This document shows positions 12,601-23,171 of a DNA stretch of 31,647 nt, one piece after another. The stretch is taken from the NCBI GenBank assembly GCA_000231825.2, contig JH720313.1, forward strand, positions 895,710-927,356, given 5' to 3'. Every line of letters begins with the position of its first letter. The first letter of the stretch is position 1. A program made the position numbers and the translations under genes. Under the pieces are notes generated by a model, which was not told where the DNA came from, did not search any database, and was given only the letters and a program-made list of their open reading frames with translations. Origin of the DNA: Tetrahymena elliotti 4EA. Lineage: Eukaryota > Ciliophora > Oligohymenophorea > Hymenostomatida > Tetrahymenidae.

Positions 12601-13795
12601 AAATTGCTAGATTTCTTACTGATAAATAAATTCCTCTTTATATACCCTCAACCTAGTTAGCAGTTTGTTATGAATAAATTGGTTTACTTGATAAAGCCTA
12701 TGAAAACTACATGCTTGCTTTATAAAATGCTTTAACAGCTACTTCTCTTGATAGCACAAATATTGCTAATGCATACTAAAATATTTCAATATTTTTTAAA
12801 AATATAAATTAATTCTAATAAGCTGAGGAATATCAGAAGAAATCTTTAGAATTAAGAAAAAATGGAACACCTGATTATTATAACTCATTATCAAACTTAG
12901 CCTCGATTAAGGATAAGCTTGGTTATTATAGTGAAGCTATATAATTATGTGAAGAATCTCTTATCAATCTCAGAAAACTTTTAGGTAAAATTATTAATTT
13001 TATTAGAATAAAAATAAACTGATATTTTAATAAGGGAATGACCACATAAATATAGGATATGTGCTTAATAATATGTCTCTGTGTTAGTAGAAAATGGGAG
13101 ATATAAAAAATGCTCTAAATAATTGCTTAGAGTCCTATGAAATCCTAAAATCACACTTAGGAGAAAAGCACAATTTTATAGCCACTTGTTTGGGTAATAT
13201 AGGAGACTACTACAGAGAATTATAATAGTATGATAAAGCACTTGAATTTGCAACAAAGTCTCTACAAATAAATGAAGAAATTAGTGGAAAAGATTCTATT
13301 TATACAAGTAATAGTTTAGAAAAAATTGGACTAATTTATTACCAACTGAAATAGTTTGAAAAAGCAATTGAAAATTTAGAGAAGTCTCTGAAAATAAAAA
13401 AAGGTCATTCTTTAAGAAATGAGGGTATTGGAAAAAATCTTCAAGAAGTTGGAAGTTAAGGAACATAGGATTATTAAATAAGCGTTTGTCTTAACAATTT
13501 AGCTCTAGCTTATGAAGGACTTTTGCTTGATGATAAGTCTTTGGAAATACAATTAGAATCACTTGAAATAAAAAAGAAAGTATTTGAAAATGATAATCAT
13601 CCTTCTTTGGCAATATCTTTAGGAAATATAGGAATGACATATTACAAACTAGCAAATTATGAAGAAAGCGCAAAATATTTATAAAAGTCAATAAAAATAC
13701 TTCAGTAATAAAGCATTAACCCTCAAGCTAAAATGGTTTATGAAAATTAACTAAAAAAGACTAATGAAAAACTCAAATCTCTTAATAAAATATGA
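9650..13795 (+). CDS. protein kinase-TPR fusion with an HCD catalytic loop
   Basis: Preferred exons: 9650-9935, 9989-10270, 10425-10693, 10753-11058, 11119-11220, 11274-11721, 11773-12984 and 13035-13795, giving 1221 residues. Residues 1-410 are Gln/Asn/Ser-rich. The kinase domain starts at ~417 with LLGQGGQGEVW, has the Lys pair in IVFKKFF, HCDIKPDN from His539 (Cys replaces the usual Arg) and DFG at 563-565. The usual APE is replaced by ANPDIL. It should transfer phosphate to Ser/Thr. Lack of the HRD arginine suggests it needs no activation-loop phosphorylation. After a Gln-rich helical linker come several ~42-residue repeats of kinesin-light-chain TPR type, such as CLGNIGDYYRELQQYDKALE. 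These probably bind partners. The segment 10271-10444 is uncertain: a 154-bp intron restores frame, as does a 44-bp plus a 104-bp intron, and part of it also looks coding. Confidence 0.85.
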
Positions 13796-14816
13796 AGTTC
13801 TCGAAAATTTTTATTTTCATAAGATTTACAATTTTTCCAACAATTATCAAAAAAGCTTTATGGATTTTATATAAATTCTAAGATTTTATGTTTGAGTTAA
13901 ACTTTTTAATAAAAATTAAAATTGAAATGGCCATTTAAACATTATTTGAAAACAATTTTTTTAAATAATTAGTTCTTTGTTTTAAATTTTTTTTTGTCAA
14001 TAAAAAAGAGTATTTTATGAAACAGTTTTAATGCATTTTACAATTTGATTTATCTAATAAATCTTTTCAACATTAAAATTTAAAAACAAAATAAAATACC
14101 ATCAAATATATAGTATTTTTATCTTTAAAATACAAAATATTTTTAAAAAAATAACTATTTAACTTTTTAATTTATTCTGAACATTTATTTTTAGCTAAAT
14201 TAGATCTTGTTCATGAAAAAGTATTTGAGATATTTAAAATTTGTGTTTTTTTTTATTTTATTAATTTCTTTTGTATCTTGAATCATAAAGAAAATATTCA
14301 ATAAGAATATAAATTTTCAGCTTTTATGTTTTCTTAATAAAAATTACAACTGAATTAAGCAAAATTAATTATTTGTTGAAAGTGAGTTTTGTTAACTAAA
14401 AAAAAGCTAAATTATCTCAAAATATTTTGCATAAATACTTAAGATGCTTACTTGCACATTAATTTAATAAAAAAATTACTTTTGCTATTAAACTATAAAT
14501 AATAAAATTAGTGGCTAAAAAGCATTGAATGCAGAGTTGGCTTTATTTTAATGTTACTCCAAATAAAGAAAAAAAACATATTCTAAGCTTTTATAATTCT
14601 ATTTAGTTTACATGCATTTATTTTTATTAAACTAATATACAAATTTTATGAAAAAATATTTTGGTTTAACAAATTAATTTCAATATTTATTATATAATAT
14701 CAATTAAAATTTTGTATATTTTAACAAATTTTTTCTTAAGTTCTTTTAACAACAAACAAAACAACTTACCACAAATCTAATAAAGCTTTAAAATCTACAA
14801 AATCATTATCAATATA
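13796..14816. other. intergenic AT-rich spacer
   Basis: About 1 kb between two plus-strand genes. It contains the 3' end region of the kinase-TPR gene and the promoter of the Gln-rich protein gene. I find no glutamine-rich open frame, RNA gene or repeat. TGA occurs often in all frames. Confidence 0.55.
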
Positions 14817-17301
14817 ATGATTTAGGCATAAGCTCAAGGAAACTTAAATGATTACTTAAATGACCTAGATTATGGGTATGACCCTTAAATGAGAATGATT
14901 AGCTTGCAATAATACTTCAATCAGCAAAGATAAGATTATTAATAATAAGTTGACTATAATGTAAAATCATAAAATCTAAAATAATACAGATTTTAGTTTA
15001 TATAGATTAATTATTATAATATTTATTTATTATTTATAGAGATTATTTCAAGAAATTGTTGACTAATCCTCAATAAGAAATCAGCTCGATAGGAGTATAG
15101 AATCGGCATTACAATTTTAGTGTTAAATTTGTTAACATTTTTTTTATAAATAGGGAAAAAAGAAGAATTTTAATATGTAAATAAACCTTTTGCTTAAAAA
15201 AAAGAAAGAGGAAATAGTGCTGGGGGTATATCTATAATTGAGTCAAGAGATTTGACACCATCAAGAGATAAAATTAAAAATCATCGCTCAAATAGTACAA
15301 TTTATTAGAATAGAAGTAGTTCAAGAAATAATAGCATTTAGTAATAGTATTTTCATAAACTTAATTATCAAAAAAAATATTTCTTAATTTGAGTAATTTT
15401 AATCATTAATTTTATAATAAAGGGCTAACAATAACAGCTATTAACTAAGAAAAGATGTAAACTATTTTCTCAAAATTATTTTACATAAAACTTGAAAACT
15501 CCACTTTAAAAATAATTTTCATAAACTCCTTTTAATGAATAGTCAAATGAAAAAACTTAAAAATTTGTAAATGAAGTCAAAATAGATTATCATATGATGC
15601 CTTCTTTGGGATTTTCTTAAAAAAACTAGATATTCTAATAAAATAATAAAAAGTAAAATTAATTCTCATACTTTTTTAAAATAATTTTTTGTTTTTTATT
15701 TTAAAGTCTTAAGAAAAACCACTATCTATTGAAAACTACAGTAAAGCAAGAAAATTAAGATAAATAATAAAAGGCAAGGTACACTTCATATGATTAGTCT
15801 TGTTTTAGACTATAAAAAGACTATAAAGATTTAAAATATTCCAAGGAAGCAGATATGGATTACTCATTAAAAAAGAGTAAAAAAGATAATAATAACAACC
15901 TAAGTGATTCTAATGCAAATTTTGAAAATGATATTTCTAATATGTAGTCAAATAATTTATTTCATTAGAAAAAATACTAAAATACATTTGAATCTCTACC
16001 AGGGTTAGATTAATAAATAGATAATTTATCAGATGATCTATCAGCTTCAGGTAAACTTATTAATACTATATTTAGAATTTTAACATTAAATCATAATTAA
16101 ATAGGTATTTATTATAAAAATTATTTTGTTACTTTTTTTAGATTTAATTTATTTAAACAACATAATTAATTTTAAAATAACTTTAAAGAATATGACTAGC
16201 TATTGATTGACTAAGATTAAATTGAAAAATATGAAAAGACAAGAATGCACTTAAAAAATTTAGTTATGAATAAATGGGAAAAGAGTAATGAAAAAAAATC
16301 TAAATTTGTTGATAACCCTTAAGATTATTTGAGATAATTAGATACCCTTCAATGGGCTAAAAGTCATAAAAAAGATAGATAAAAATCATTTAATAGATAT
16401 AAACAATTAGTTGAATGTATGGAATTCGATAAAGATGGAAATCCTATTTCTAAACAATAAAAAGAGTAAGATACAAAGCAAGCTAAAAAACATTATGCCC
16501 CAGAGTTTATAAAAAGAATTATGGATATCACATAACTGAATTCTCTTCCAAGATAGAATTGGGCAAAATTAAATAACAAATTATTTGTAACTAAGGCATT
16601 GATGAAGTAATTTATATTTTTTAGAATATTATATTAATATTTTATTTATTTAAAGAAATTTAAGTGTGCTTTCTAGGAGTTCTTAAGAGGATTCTAAAGA
16701 AGATCAAGTTTAAAAAGCTTAGGAAGATTTAGCAAACAGGTTAGATATGAATGATGATTGTTTGTCTGTAAATAATGAAAATACTCCAACTGCTAATCAA
16801 CATGATTTGTAAAATGCTGTAATAGCTAGAAACAATAACAATATTTTAAAGCAATCGCTTTCTATATTTTCATAAAGATCTTAATAAAAAAACACAATTA
16901 GTTCAAAAATTTCATAAGAAAAGGAAAATTTTACATTCACTTCTTTAACTTAATAGCAGTGGTAATAGTAGTAGCAAAATAAATAATAACAAAAATAAAA
17001 ACTTTTTATCAATCTACTCAACTAAAAGCAAGATTAACCTTAGTAAAAGAGAGTTAATAAATTTTAAAGTCTAACACCTGCAAAGGAGCTTGAAAATAGA
17101 GCTAATTCTCATCATTAAAGTAATGTAACTCCTATTAAAAATAGACCACTAAGTTAAAAATAATAATTAAATAATAAATTACAAAACTCGAACAGTGGTT
17201 CTGTAAATAATACATAGAAAATTCAATACAGAAATACTCACCAAGAAGTAATAAAAGGACTAGATTAGATTATCAATGAATTAACTGGTGGAAACAAATG
17301 A
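14817..17301 (+). CDS. Gln/Asn/Lys-rich protein with Thr-Pro sites, unknown function
   Basis: I do not recognise a family. My best model has exons 14817-14995, 15040-15119, 15154-15346, 15455-15652, 15707-16050, 16189-16606 and 16656-17301, giving 685 residues from ATG to TGA. The last four exons are well supported by long, clean frames and correct phases. The 34-bp intron 15120-15153 and the junction between 15347 and 15454 are uncertain, because the exon-4 frame stays open leftwards to about 15423. The protein is hydrophilic, without a signal peptide or membrane segment. The central part (~residues 335-475, ending IKRIMDITQLNSLP) looks helical, and Gln runs follow. Thr-Pro sites with nearby basic residues recur (LTPSRDK, LTPAKE, VTPIKN), so phosphorylation by a cyclin-dependent or MAP kinase is plausible. 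A cytoskeletal or regulatory role would be a guess. Confidence 0.75.
16051..16188 (+). other. 138-bp intron in the Gln-rich protein gene
   Basis: The donor GTAAAC follows a codon-1 base and the acceptor is TTTAAAG before AATATGAC. Splicing joins LSAS to EYDQLLIDQ in phase. Its length is a multiple of three and it contains no in-frame TGA, so retention would keep the reading frame and add 46 residues. An alternative acceptor at about 16104 gives a 54-bp intron in the same phase. The choice therefore needs transcript data. Confidence 0.5.
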
Positions 17302-17425
17302 AAATTTAACTGTTTTATACTTTTACATAATAAATATGTAGTTATATTTAGTTTATTTTAATCAACTAATTAGTTTTATTTGTCCAAGCATATTTTTTGA
17401 AAAAAGATATTTATTTGAATAGTTA

Positions 17426-17548
17426 ATATTCTACTTAGCTAATAGATTTTTTTTAAATCTGGCCACATTCCAAAACAGAACTTAATACTTTATAAACTCA
17501 TAGAAAAGATAAAATTTTAGCAAACTTTTGATAAATTATAATTTTTAA
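17426..17548 (+). repeat. diverged direct repeat, copy 1
   Basis: Shares three blocks, in the same order, with copy 2 at 17610-17725. The first is attctacttagctaatag before a T run (copy 2 has attctatttagctgatag). The second is ccaaaacagaactt (copy 2 ccaaaacctaactt). The third is gcaaacttttgataaatta (copy 2 gtaaacttatgataagtta). The matched blocks are about 85-90% identical and separated by less conserved sequence of slightly different length. This looks like an old local duplication. Confidence 0.7.
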
Positions 17549-17609
17549 TTAATTCATTTTAAATATTCATATTTATTTTTTAGTTATCGATATTTTAATT
17601 CAATAAATG

Positions 17610-17725
17610 AAATTCTATTTAGCTGATAGATTTTTTTACCTCTCTCCAAAACCTAACTTTGTGCTTGATGATTTCAATGGTAATTTTATCATTTGAGTAA
17701 ACTTATGATAAGTTAAAATTTTTAA
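17610..17725 (+). repeat. diverged direct repeat, copy 2
   Basis: Second copy of the ~120-bp direct repeat starting 184 bp earlier. Copy 2 lies about 350 bp upstream of the first P450 ATG. A possible further fragment, tagttatcaatttagaattc at about 21923, resembles the sequence immediately before copy 2 (17581-17601). That third match is weak. Confidence 0.65.
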
Positions 17726-18076
17726 AAATAAAAAATGAGATCAAGATTTTTATTATTTTATTAAAAGCTAATTGTAAATATTATGAAAATCGTTTCCAAT
17801 TATTGCAAAGATTCTGAAAAAATATGAATAGATTTATTTATGTCAGATTGTTTCCTCAATCAAAAATTTTGATTTCCTTGATAGATCAATCAAAAAATTC
17901 TGATGATAAGTATGCTAATGTTATGTTCTGTAAACACAAATTTAATATTATGTTAATAATTTATATGATTGAAACACCAAACATTCTTAATTTGCTATTT
18001 TTAAATAAATTGAAAAAAAAAACTATCAATATTTTTTTATGAAAAAACAAAAAATAATTAAATTGTTCATAAAAAA

Positions 18077-19697
18077 ATGATTATAGAAATAATAGCTTTT
18101 ATTCTTTTATTTATAGCCTTGAAATGTGTGGTCTTCCCATACTTAAAGTATCTTAAGTATAAAAAATATGCTGGCAAAGGTAGATTTGTACCATTTTTAG
18201 GAGAACTATTAGAGAAAAAAGAAGGTATTGAAAAATATAATGATGTCAGTTATTTCTCTAGCCATCAATGTGATGATGACCCTGACTTAAAGATCTCCGT
18301 ATCTAATATTGGTAAAAAGACATTGTTAAAGATAATTAATTAATATTTTTTTTTATTTATTGCAAATTAGGCTCAAAGATAAAACTTAGAATAGTAGATC
18401 CTGAGTTGATGAGGATATTCTTTTTGAATGAGCATAATTATGTAAAAGATTCCTTTTATTTAGGAAATGTACTCAGATTTGCTCCTAAAGGTATAGCTTT
18501 CGTAGAGGGTGAATAGTGGAAAAAGAGCAGGAAATTATTTTCTCAAGCTTTCCATTTTGAATATCTAACTTCTTTAGCTCCATTAATTGACTAGATTGCA
18601 TCGAAAGTCTTTAATTAAGCTATTGATAATAATGATTTATAAAATTTTAACCCTCTTGTATATGCTCATTAGATCACTGGTTAAGTCGTTATTGCTGCTT
18701 TTTTTGGAGAACAAATAGAAAATATAAAATTTAGAGGAATGGATTTAGTGCATGCTTTAACTCATTTTTTAAATTAACTTGGTGAGTAGTCTATGACTTT
18801 GTTATACTTTCTGTTTGGAGTAGAATTTTTTAAATTAAGATTAACAAAATCATAGAGGTATGTAGATGATATAATTAAAGATTTTAGTAATTTTATGGAG
18901 CAACTTATAGAGGATAAAATACAAATCATTCAAAAAGAAATAACAGAAAATGGGAAATCTAATAATCCTTCTATCTTAGCTTAATTAGTTAGCTAACAAA
19001 AAATAAATCCAGAAGATTAGAAATTTTTAGTAGATGATTTTAAAACATTCTATGCAGCTGGAACAGATACTACAGGGCATCTTATAGCAATGACACTTTA
19101 TTACATATCACAGTATCCTCATCTCTAAAAAATTTTGTAGTAAGAAGTTGATGCTAACAAAGATTAATCTCCCCATGGATTAGCTTAACTTAACTACTTA
19201 AATGCCTTCTTAAAAGAAACTTTAAGATATTATGGCCCAGCCAACTTTACCTTTGATAGAATTGTAAAAATTAGATTCTTAATAAATCTTTTATATAGAA
19301 CAATAAGCAATTTATAATTTTTAATTTAAAAAAGGCTATTACTGATCATTACTTAGGAGACCTTCAAATTACAAAGGGTACAGTTGTTACTCTTGATTCT
19401 TAAAGTGCTCATAGAAATAAAAAATATTATGAAGATCCTCATAGATATGATCCAGAGAGATGGTTGGGTGATAAATACAAATAATTGCATAGCTTTGCAT
19501 TTATGTCGTTTAGTGCGGGCAAAAGAAATTGTATAGGGTAGCATCTGGCTATGATTGAAGCAAGAATTAGTATCAATAAATTTGTAAAAATGTTTGAATT
19601 TTCTTGTGATCCTAATTACAAATTAGTAATGACCCAAAGATTTTTGGCAGAGCCACTTGATCCTATCTTATTTAAATTAACACCAAGAAAACATTGA
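18077..19697 (+). CDS. cytochrome P450 monooxygenase, first tandem copy
   Basis: Three exons, 18077-18311, 18371-19263 and 19335-19697, with introns of 59 and 71 bp, give 496 residues. This is the usual P450 length. The N-terminus (residues ~1-25, IIEIIAFILLFIALKCVVF) is a signal anchor for the ER membrane. P450 hallmarks are in order: I-helix AGTDTT at 308-313 for oxygen activation, K-helix ETLR (Glu361, Arg364), PERW in the meander region, and the heme loop FSAGKRNCIG with the thiolate ligand Cys442. It would insert one oxygen atom into a lipophilic substrate using electrons from an NADPH reductase that is not in this window. The substrate cannot be read from sequence. The next gene is a tandem paralogue with the same intron layout. 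It belongs with the Tetrahymena P450 expansions, but I do not assign a CYP number. Confidence 0.93.
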
Positions 19698-20196
19698 AAT
19701 ATAAATATTGATTTAAAATAAATAAAATTCTTCTTTTATGTTCTTCTTCCAACTTTATTTTCTAGTTTTATTTTTAAATTAAATCAATTTAATTTAATTT
19801 TAAACAAAATTAATATAAAAAAAATAAACATCTAAAATAAAGAAAATAGTTATTGGATCTGATTTATTTACTAATTTCAAGCTTCATGAAATATTTCTTT
19901 TTAATTTTTAAGATTTTTGAATTTATTTTAAGTGAAAAAGAAAATATAAATTTTTCAACAAAATAACAATAAAGAAAGAAAATTTTGGTTTTTTTGAGCA
20001 TAAATTCTAAATATTTACCAAAGATATTATTCCTGATGATTGAAAAAGCCAAATTTTTATTTATGATTTACAAATTAGTTAAATCAATTAAATGAAAATT
20101 AAAAAAACAAGTTGTTGATTTCATTGATTTTTAAAGACCAAATTATTTATAGAAAATCAAAGACAAGTTTGAAATAAATAAATTAACAATCAATCA
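19698..20196. other. spacer between the two P450 genes
   Basis: About 500 bp of AT-rich sequence with the 3' end of the first P450 and the promoter of the second. A low-complexity antisense frame at 19864-20052 is not convincing as a gene. No repeat or RNA gene was seen. Confidence 0.5.
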
Positions 20197-21809
20197 ATGA
20201 TATTTTATTTGATATTATTTGCTTTAGCAATCTACCTCTACTACTATCTTATTAAGCCTTATAGGATCTATAGTAAGTATAAGAAATATGGTGAAGGATT
20301 TTTCTTTCCTTTGATAGGAGAGTTTTTAGTCTAAAATAACTGCTTTGATAAGTTTGATGATGTTGACTACATTTATAAGCATATGAATGATAATCCTGAT
20401 AATTAAAAGAAGATTTTTGTTGAAAATATGGGTAATAAAATCACTTTATTTTATTTACTTAATTTGTTAAATTGAATAAAGGTAAAAATATCAAAATAAA
20501 GCTGACAACGATTGATATGATGAAAGACTTTTACTCATAAATTGGTGATAAGTTGGTTATTGATACTTTTTACACATAAAATTTTGAAAGAATTTTTGGA
20601 TAGGGCTTGATTTTTTCTAAAGGAGATAGATGGAAAAACTTAAGAAGAATGTTTTCTCCTGCTTTCCATTTTGATTATCTAAAGAACTTAAATTCTTCAA
20701 TTGAGATGATAGCAGATAATGTCTTATAAGAACATATAAACTAAAATAATCTATAAAATGTTAACATAATAAGTATGATATCAGATATGACTTCAAGGGT
20801 TGTATTCTTTTAATTTTTAGGGAACGATTTATAAGATAAATAATTTAAAGGAAAATCTATCTCCTAGTGTGTAATGCATATCCTTGGGGGACTTTCAGCA
20901 CAAGTAATGGAATTAGGTTACTTGGTTTTTGGTACAAAATATTTGAAATTAGGGTTTTTTAAGTCACATAGAGAGATAGAAAACTATATTAAGGAATTCA
21001 GATGTTTTTTCTTAGATATTATTAAAACTAAGAAAGAAGATTTGCAAAAAGAATATTAAGAAACAGGAAATATCAAATAGAATTGTGTTTTAGGTATATT
21101 AATTAAAGAAAATAATATTTAGAATCTATCAGATTCTGACCTCTTAGACAATTTAATGACGTTCTTTATTGGGGGAACTGACACAACGAGTCACTTAATA
21201 GCAATGGCAATTTATTACATTTGCTAAAATGAAAATTACTATAAAATGGTTTAGAAAGAAGTTGACTATTATAAGTAAGATTCATCTAAGTCTATTTAAG
21301 ATTTAGCCTTTTTGAATGCAATCATTAAAGAGACTCTTAGAATATATGGACCTGGAAATAAATCATTTGATCAAAAAGTATGAAATATATGTTAAAAAAA
21401 TAAATTACAAAATTATTATTCATGATAATAATAATAGGTTACAGAAGATATTACCATCAACAACATTAAATTTGAGAAAGGTATGGTTCTAGCTTCATAC
21501 GTAAACAGTGTTCACAGAGATCCTTAAATCTACAAAGAGCCTCACTAGTTTAGACCATAAAGATGGTTTAACTAAGAAACTAATGATTTACCCTCTTTTG
21601 CATTTTTGCCATTTAGTTCAGGTAAAAAGAACTGTATAGGCCAACATCTTGCCATGATAGAAACTCGAATAATTCTTTTTAAAATATTCGATTATTTTGA
21701 TTTAAAGCTACAAGAAGGTTACAAATTAAAAATTAGATATGGGCTGCTTCCAGAACCAGTTGATCCATTAATTTTTGATCTAAAAAGAAGACAACCTTAA
21801 TTAGATTGA
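20197..21809 (+). CDS. cytochrome P450 monooxygenase, second tandem copy
   Basis: Three exons, 20197-20431, 20482-21377 and 21438-21809, with introns of 50 and 60 bp, give 500 residues. The N-terminal ~18 residues are a hydrophobic ER anchor followed by a basic PYRIYSKYKKYG linker. The I-helix motif is GGTDTT at 308-313, with Gly in place of the paralogue's Ala. The K-helix is ETLR (Glu362, Arg365) and the heme loop is FSSGKKNCIG with ligand Cys443. Exon 1 is 235 nt in both P450 genes, and the second intron falls at codon 376 in one and 377 in the other, so the pair arose by tandem duplication. Protein divergence is substantial (WKKSRKLFSQAFHFEYL against WKNLRRMFSPAFHFDYL), which points to an old duplication and possibly different substrates. 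All hallmark residues are intact, so both are probably active. Confidence 0.93.
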
Positions 21810-23171
21810 CAAAGAATTAGAATTCATATAATAAAAATTTAATATTGTAACAATAATAATCTTCATTTAATTTACAATATTTATTTCTCATTTTGTTTTT
21901 TAAATTTTTAATTATTTAATTTAGTTATCAATTTAGAATTCAGGAAATGTATTTATTATTTCAATTTATTTGTTGGCTGGTTTGCTTTTTTTCTTTACTC
22001 TCCTTAAATTATAATGAATATTTTTTGATAATCTTTAATATCAATGAAAAATTAACTAAAACTTACAAGTTTCTGTTAATTCTGTTTAAAAAAAAAATAA
22101 AATTATAAATTTTTTACTTGAATTGTCAATTTTGTGTTTTTAATTAAATAAGAAAAGATCATGCTACTTTGATTACTTTTATGTATTTCTTAATAGGTGT
22201 TAATCAATCAATTAATATAAATACTTTACACAAACTAAATGGTAAAAACAAAATCAATTTCCTAAAAGTTTTCAGATCAAATAAAAATTGATTTTATGAG
22301 CATTTTTGAATTTAATTTATCTGTTCTTTATTTTTAGAAAAAAATCTATTTAAATCTTTATTAAAGTATTTTGTATTTAAGTTTTAATGCTTGTCTAAAT
22401 TTAATTTTGAAGTTATTGGTAGATAATATTATATTACACATACGCCATACATAATATTATCTAAAATAATATATTCTCTAAAATTTTCAACTTTGTATCT
22501 CTTTTTTCAAAATTTAAGCTCTCTTTCTTAGGTAAAAATGTTATGTTTTTTTTATAGTGATTTATAAAATTTAAATCAGAAAGATCTGAATAATATTCAT
22601 AAAAAATATGTAAAGTACTATTTTAAGGTGCGATTTATTATCAAAATATTCTATTAAAATTAAAAAAATTTTTTTGCTAGTAGAATTGCATCACTTTTGT
22701 ATGAATTAATTATAAATTAGCGCAAAAATTTGGCAATAATTTTCGGATCACACAATCAAATATTGACGAATTTTTTGATATGTATGAAGAAATTGAATTG
22801 ATTAAATCACAAAAGCTAATATGTAAGATTAAGCCTTTTATGGCTATTTAGTCACTAATTTAATTAAAGTACAATTGTGATAAAAAAAGAAATTTGTGTA
22901 TTGATTCCATAGAAATAATAAACAACATATGAAATCATTTAAGATAAAAAGTGTCAGATTTTTTTTTGATTTTTAAGATATAAAATCAAAGTAAAATAAA
23001 AGCAAATATTGATTGTTAATTTAATTAGTCATAATTGATATAATATTTACCATACGCAATATTCGCATATTTTATTCAACTTTTCAGAGGCAAATTTTTT
23101 TGCACAAGTAGAAAATAACTAAAATTCCAAATACTTTGTATAAAATTTGAAGACCATAACTTAAGATAATC
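21810..23171. other. 1.36-kb gene-free spacer
   Basis: The longest internal stretch without a supported gene. It carries a 13-bp inverted repeat (22420-22463), annotated separately. A plus-strand frame from ATG 22783 could encode about 50 residues but shows no motif and ends at TGA. I see no tRNA, transposase or glutamine-rich frame. Confidence 0.5.
22420..22463. repeat. 13-bp perfect inverted repeat with an 18-nt loop
   Basis: The left arm tagataatattat (22420-22432) is the exact reverse complement of the right arm ataatattatcta (22451-22463). The 18-nt spacer is richer in C than its surroundings (attacacatacgccatac). It could form a hairpin in RNA or a cruciform in DNA, or be a paired protein-binding site. 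In sequence this AT-rich some such palindromes arise by chance. Confidence 0.6.

Larger units (their letters stand above)
17302..18076. other. intergenic region upstream of the first P450
   Basis: About 775 bp between the Gln-rich protein and the first P450. It holds a diverged direct repeat, annotated separately, and presumably the P450 promoter. A short plus-strand frame at 17824-18042 could encode 72 residues, but it has no recognisable motif and lies just before the P450 start. I regard it as chance. Confidence 0.5.

Noticed and set aside
17824..18042. 72-residue frame just before the first P450
   Set aside because: No recognisable motif and low complexity; more likely 5' flank of the P450 gene.
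22783..22932. 50-residue frame in the long spacer
   Set aside because: Short, no homology I recognise, and no upstream or downstream exon with matching phase.
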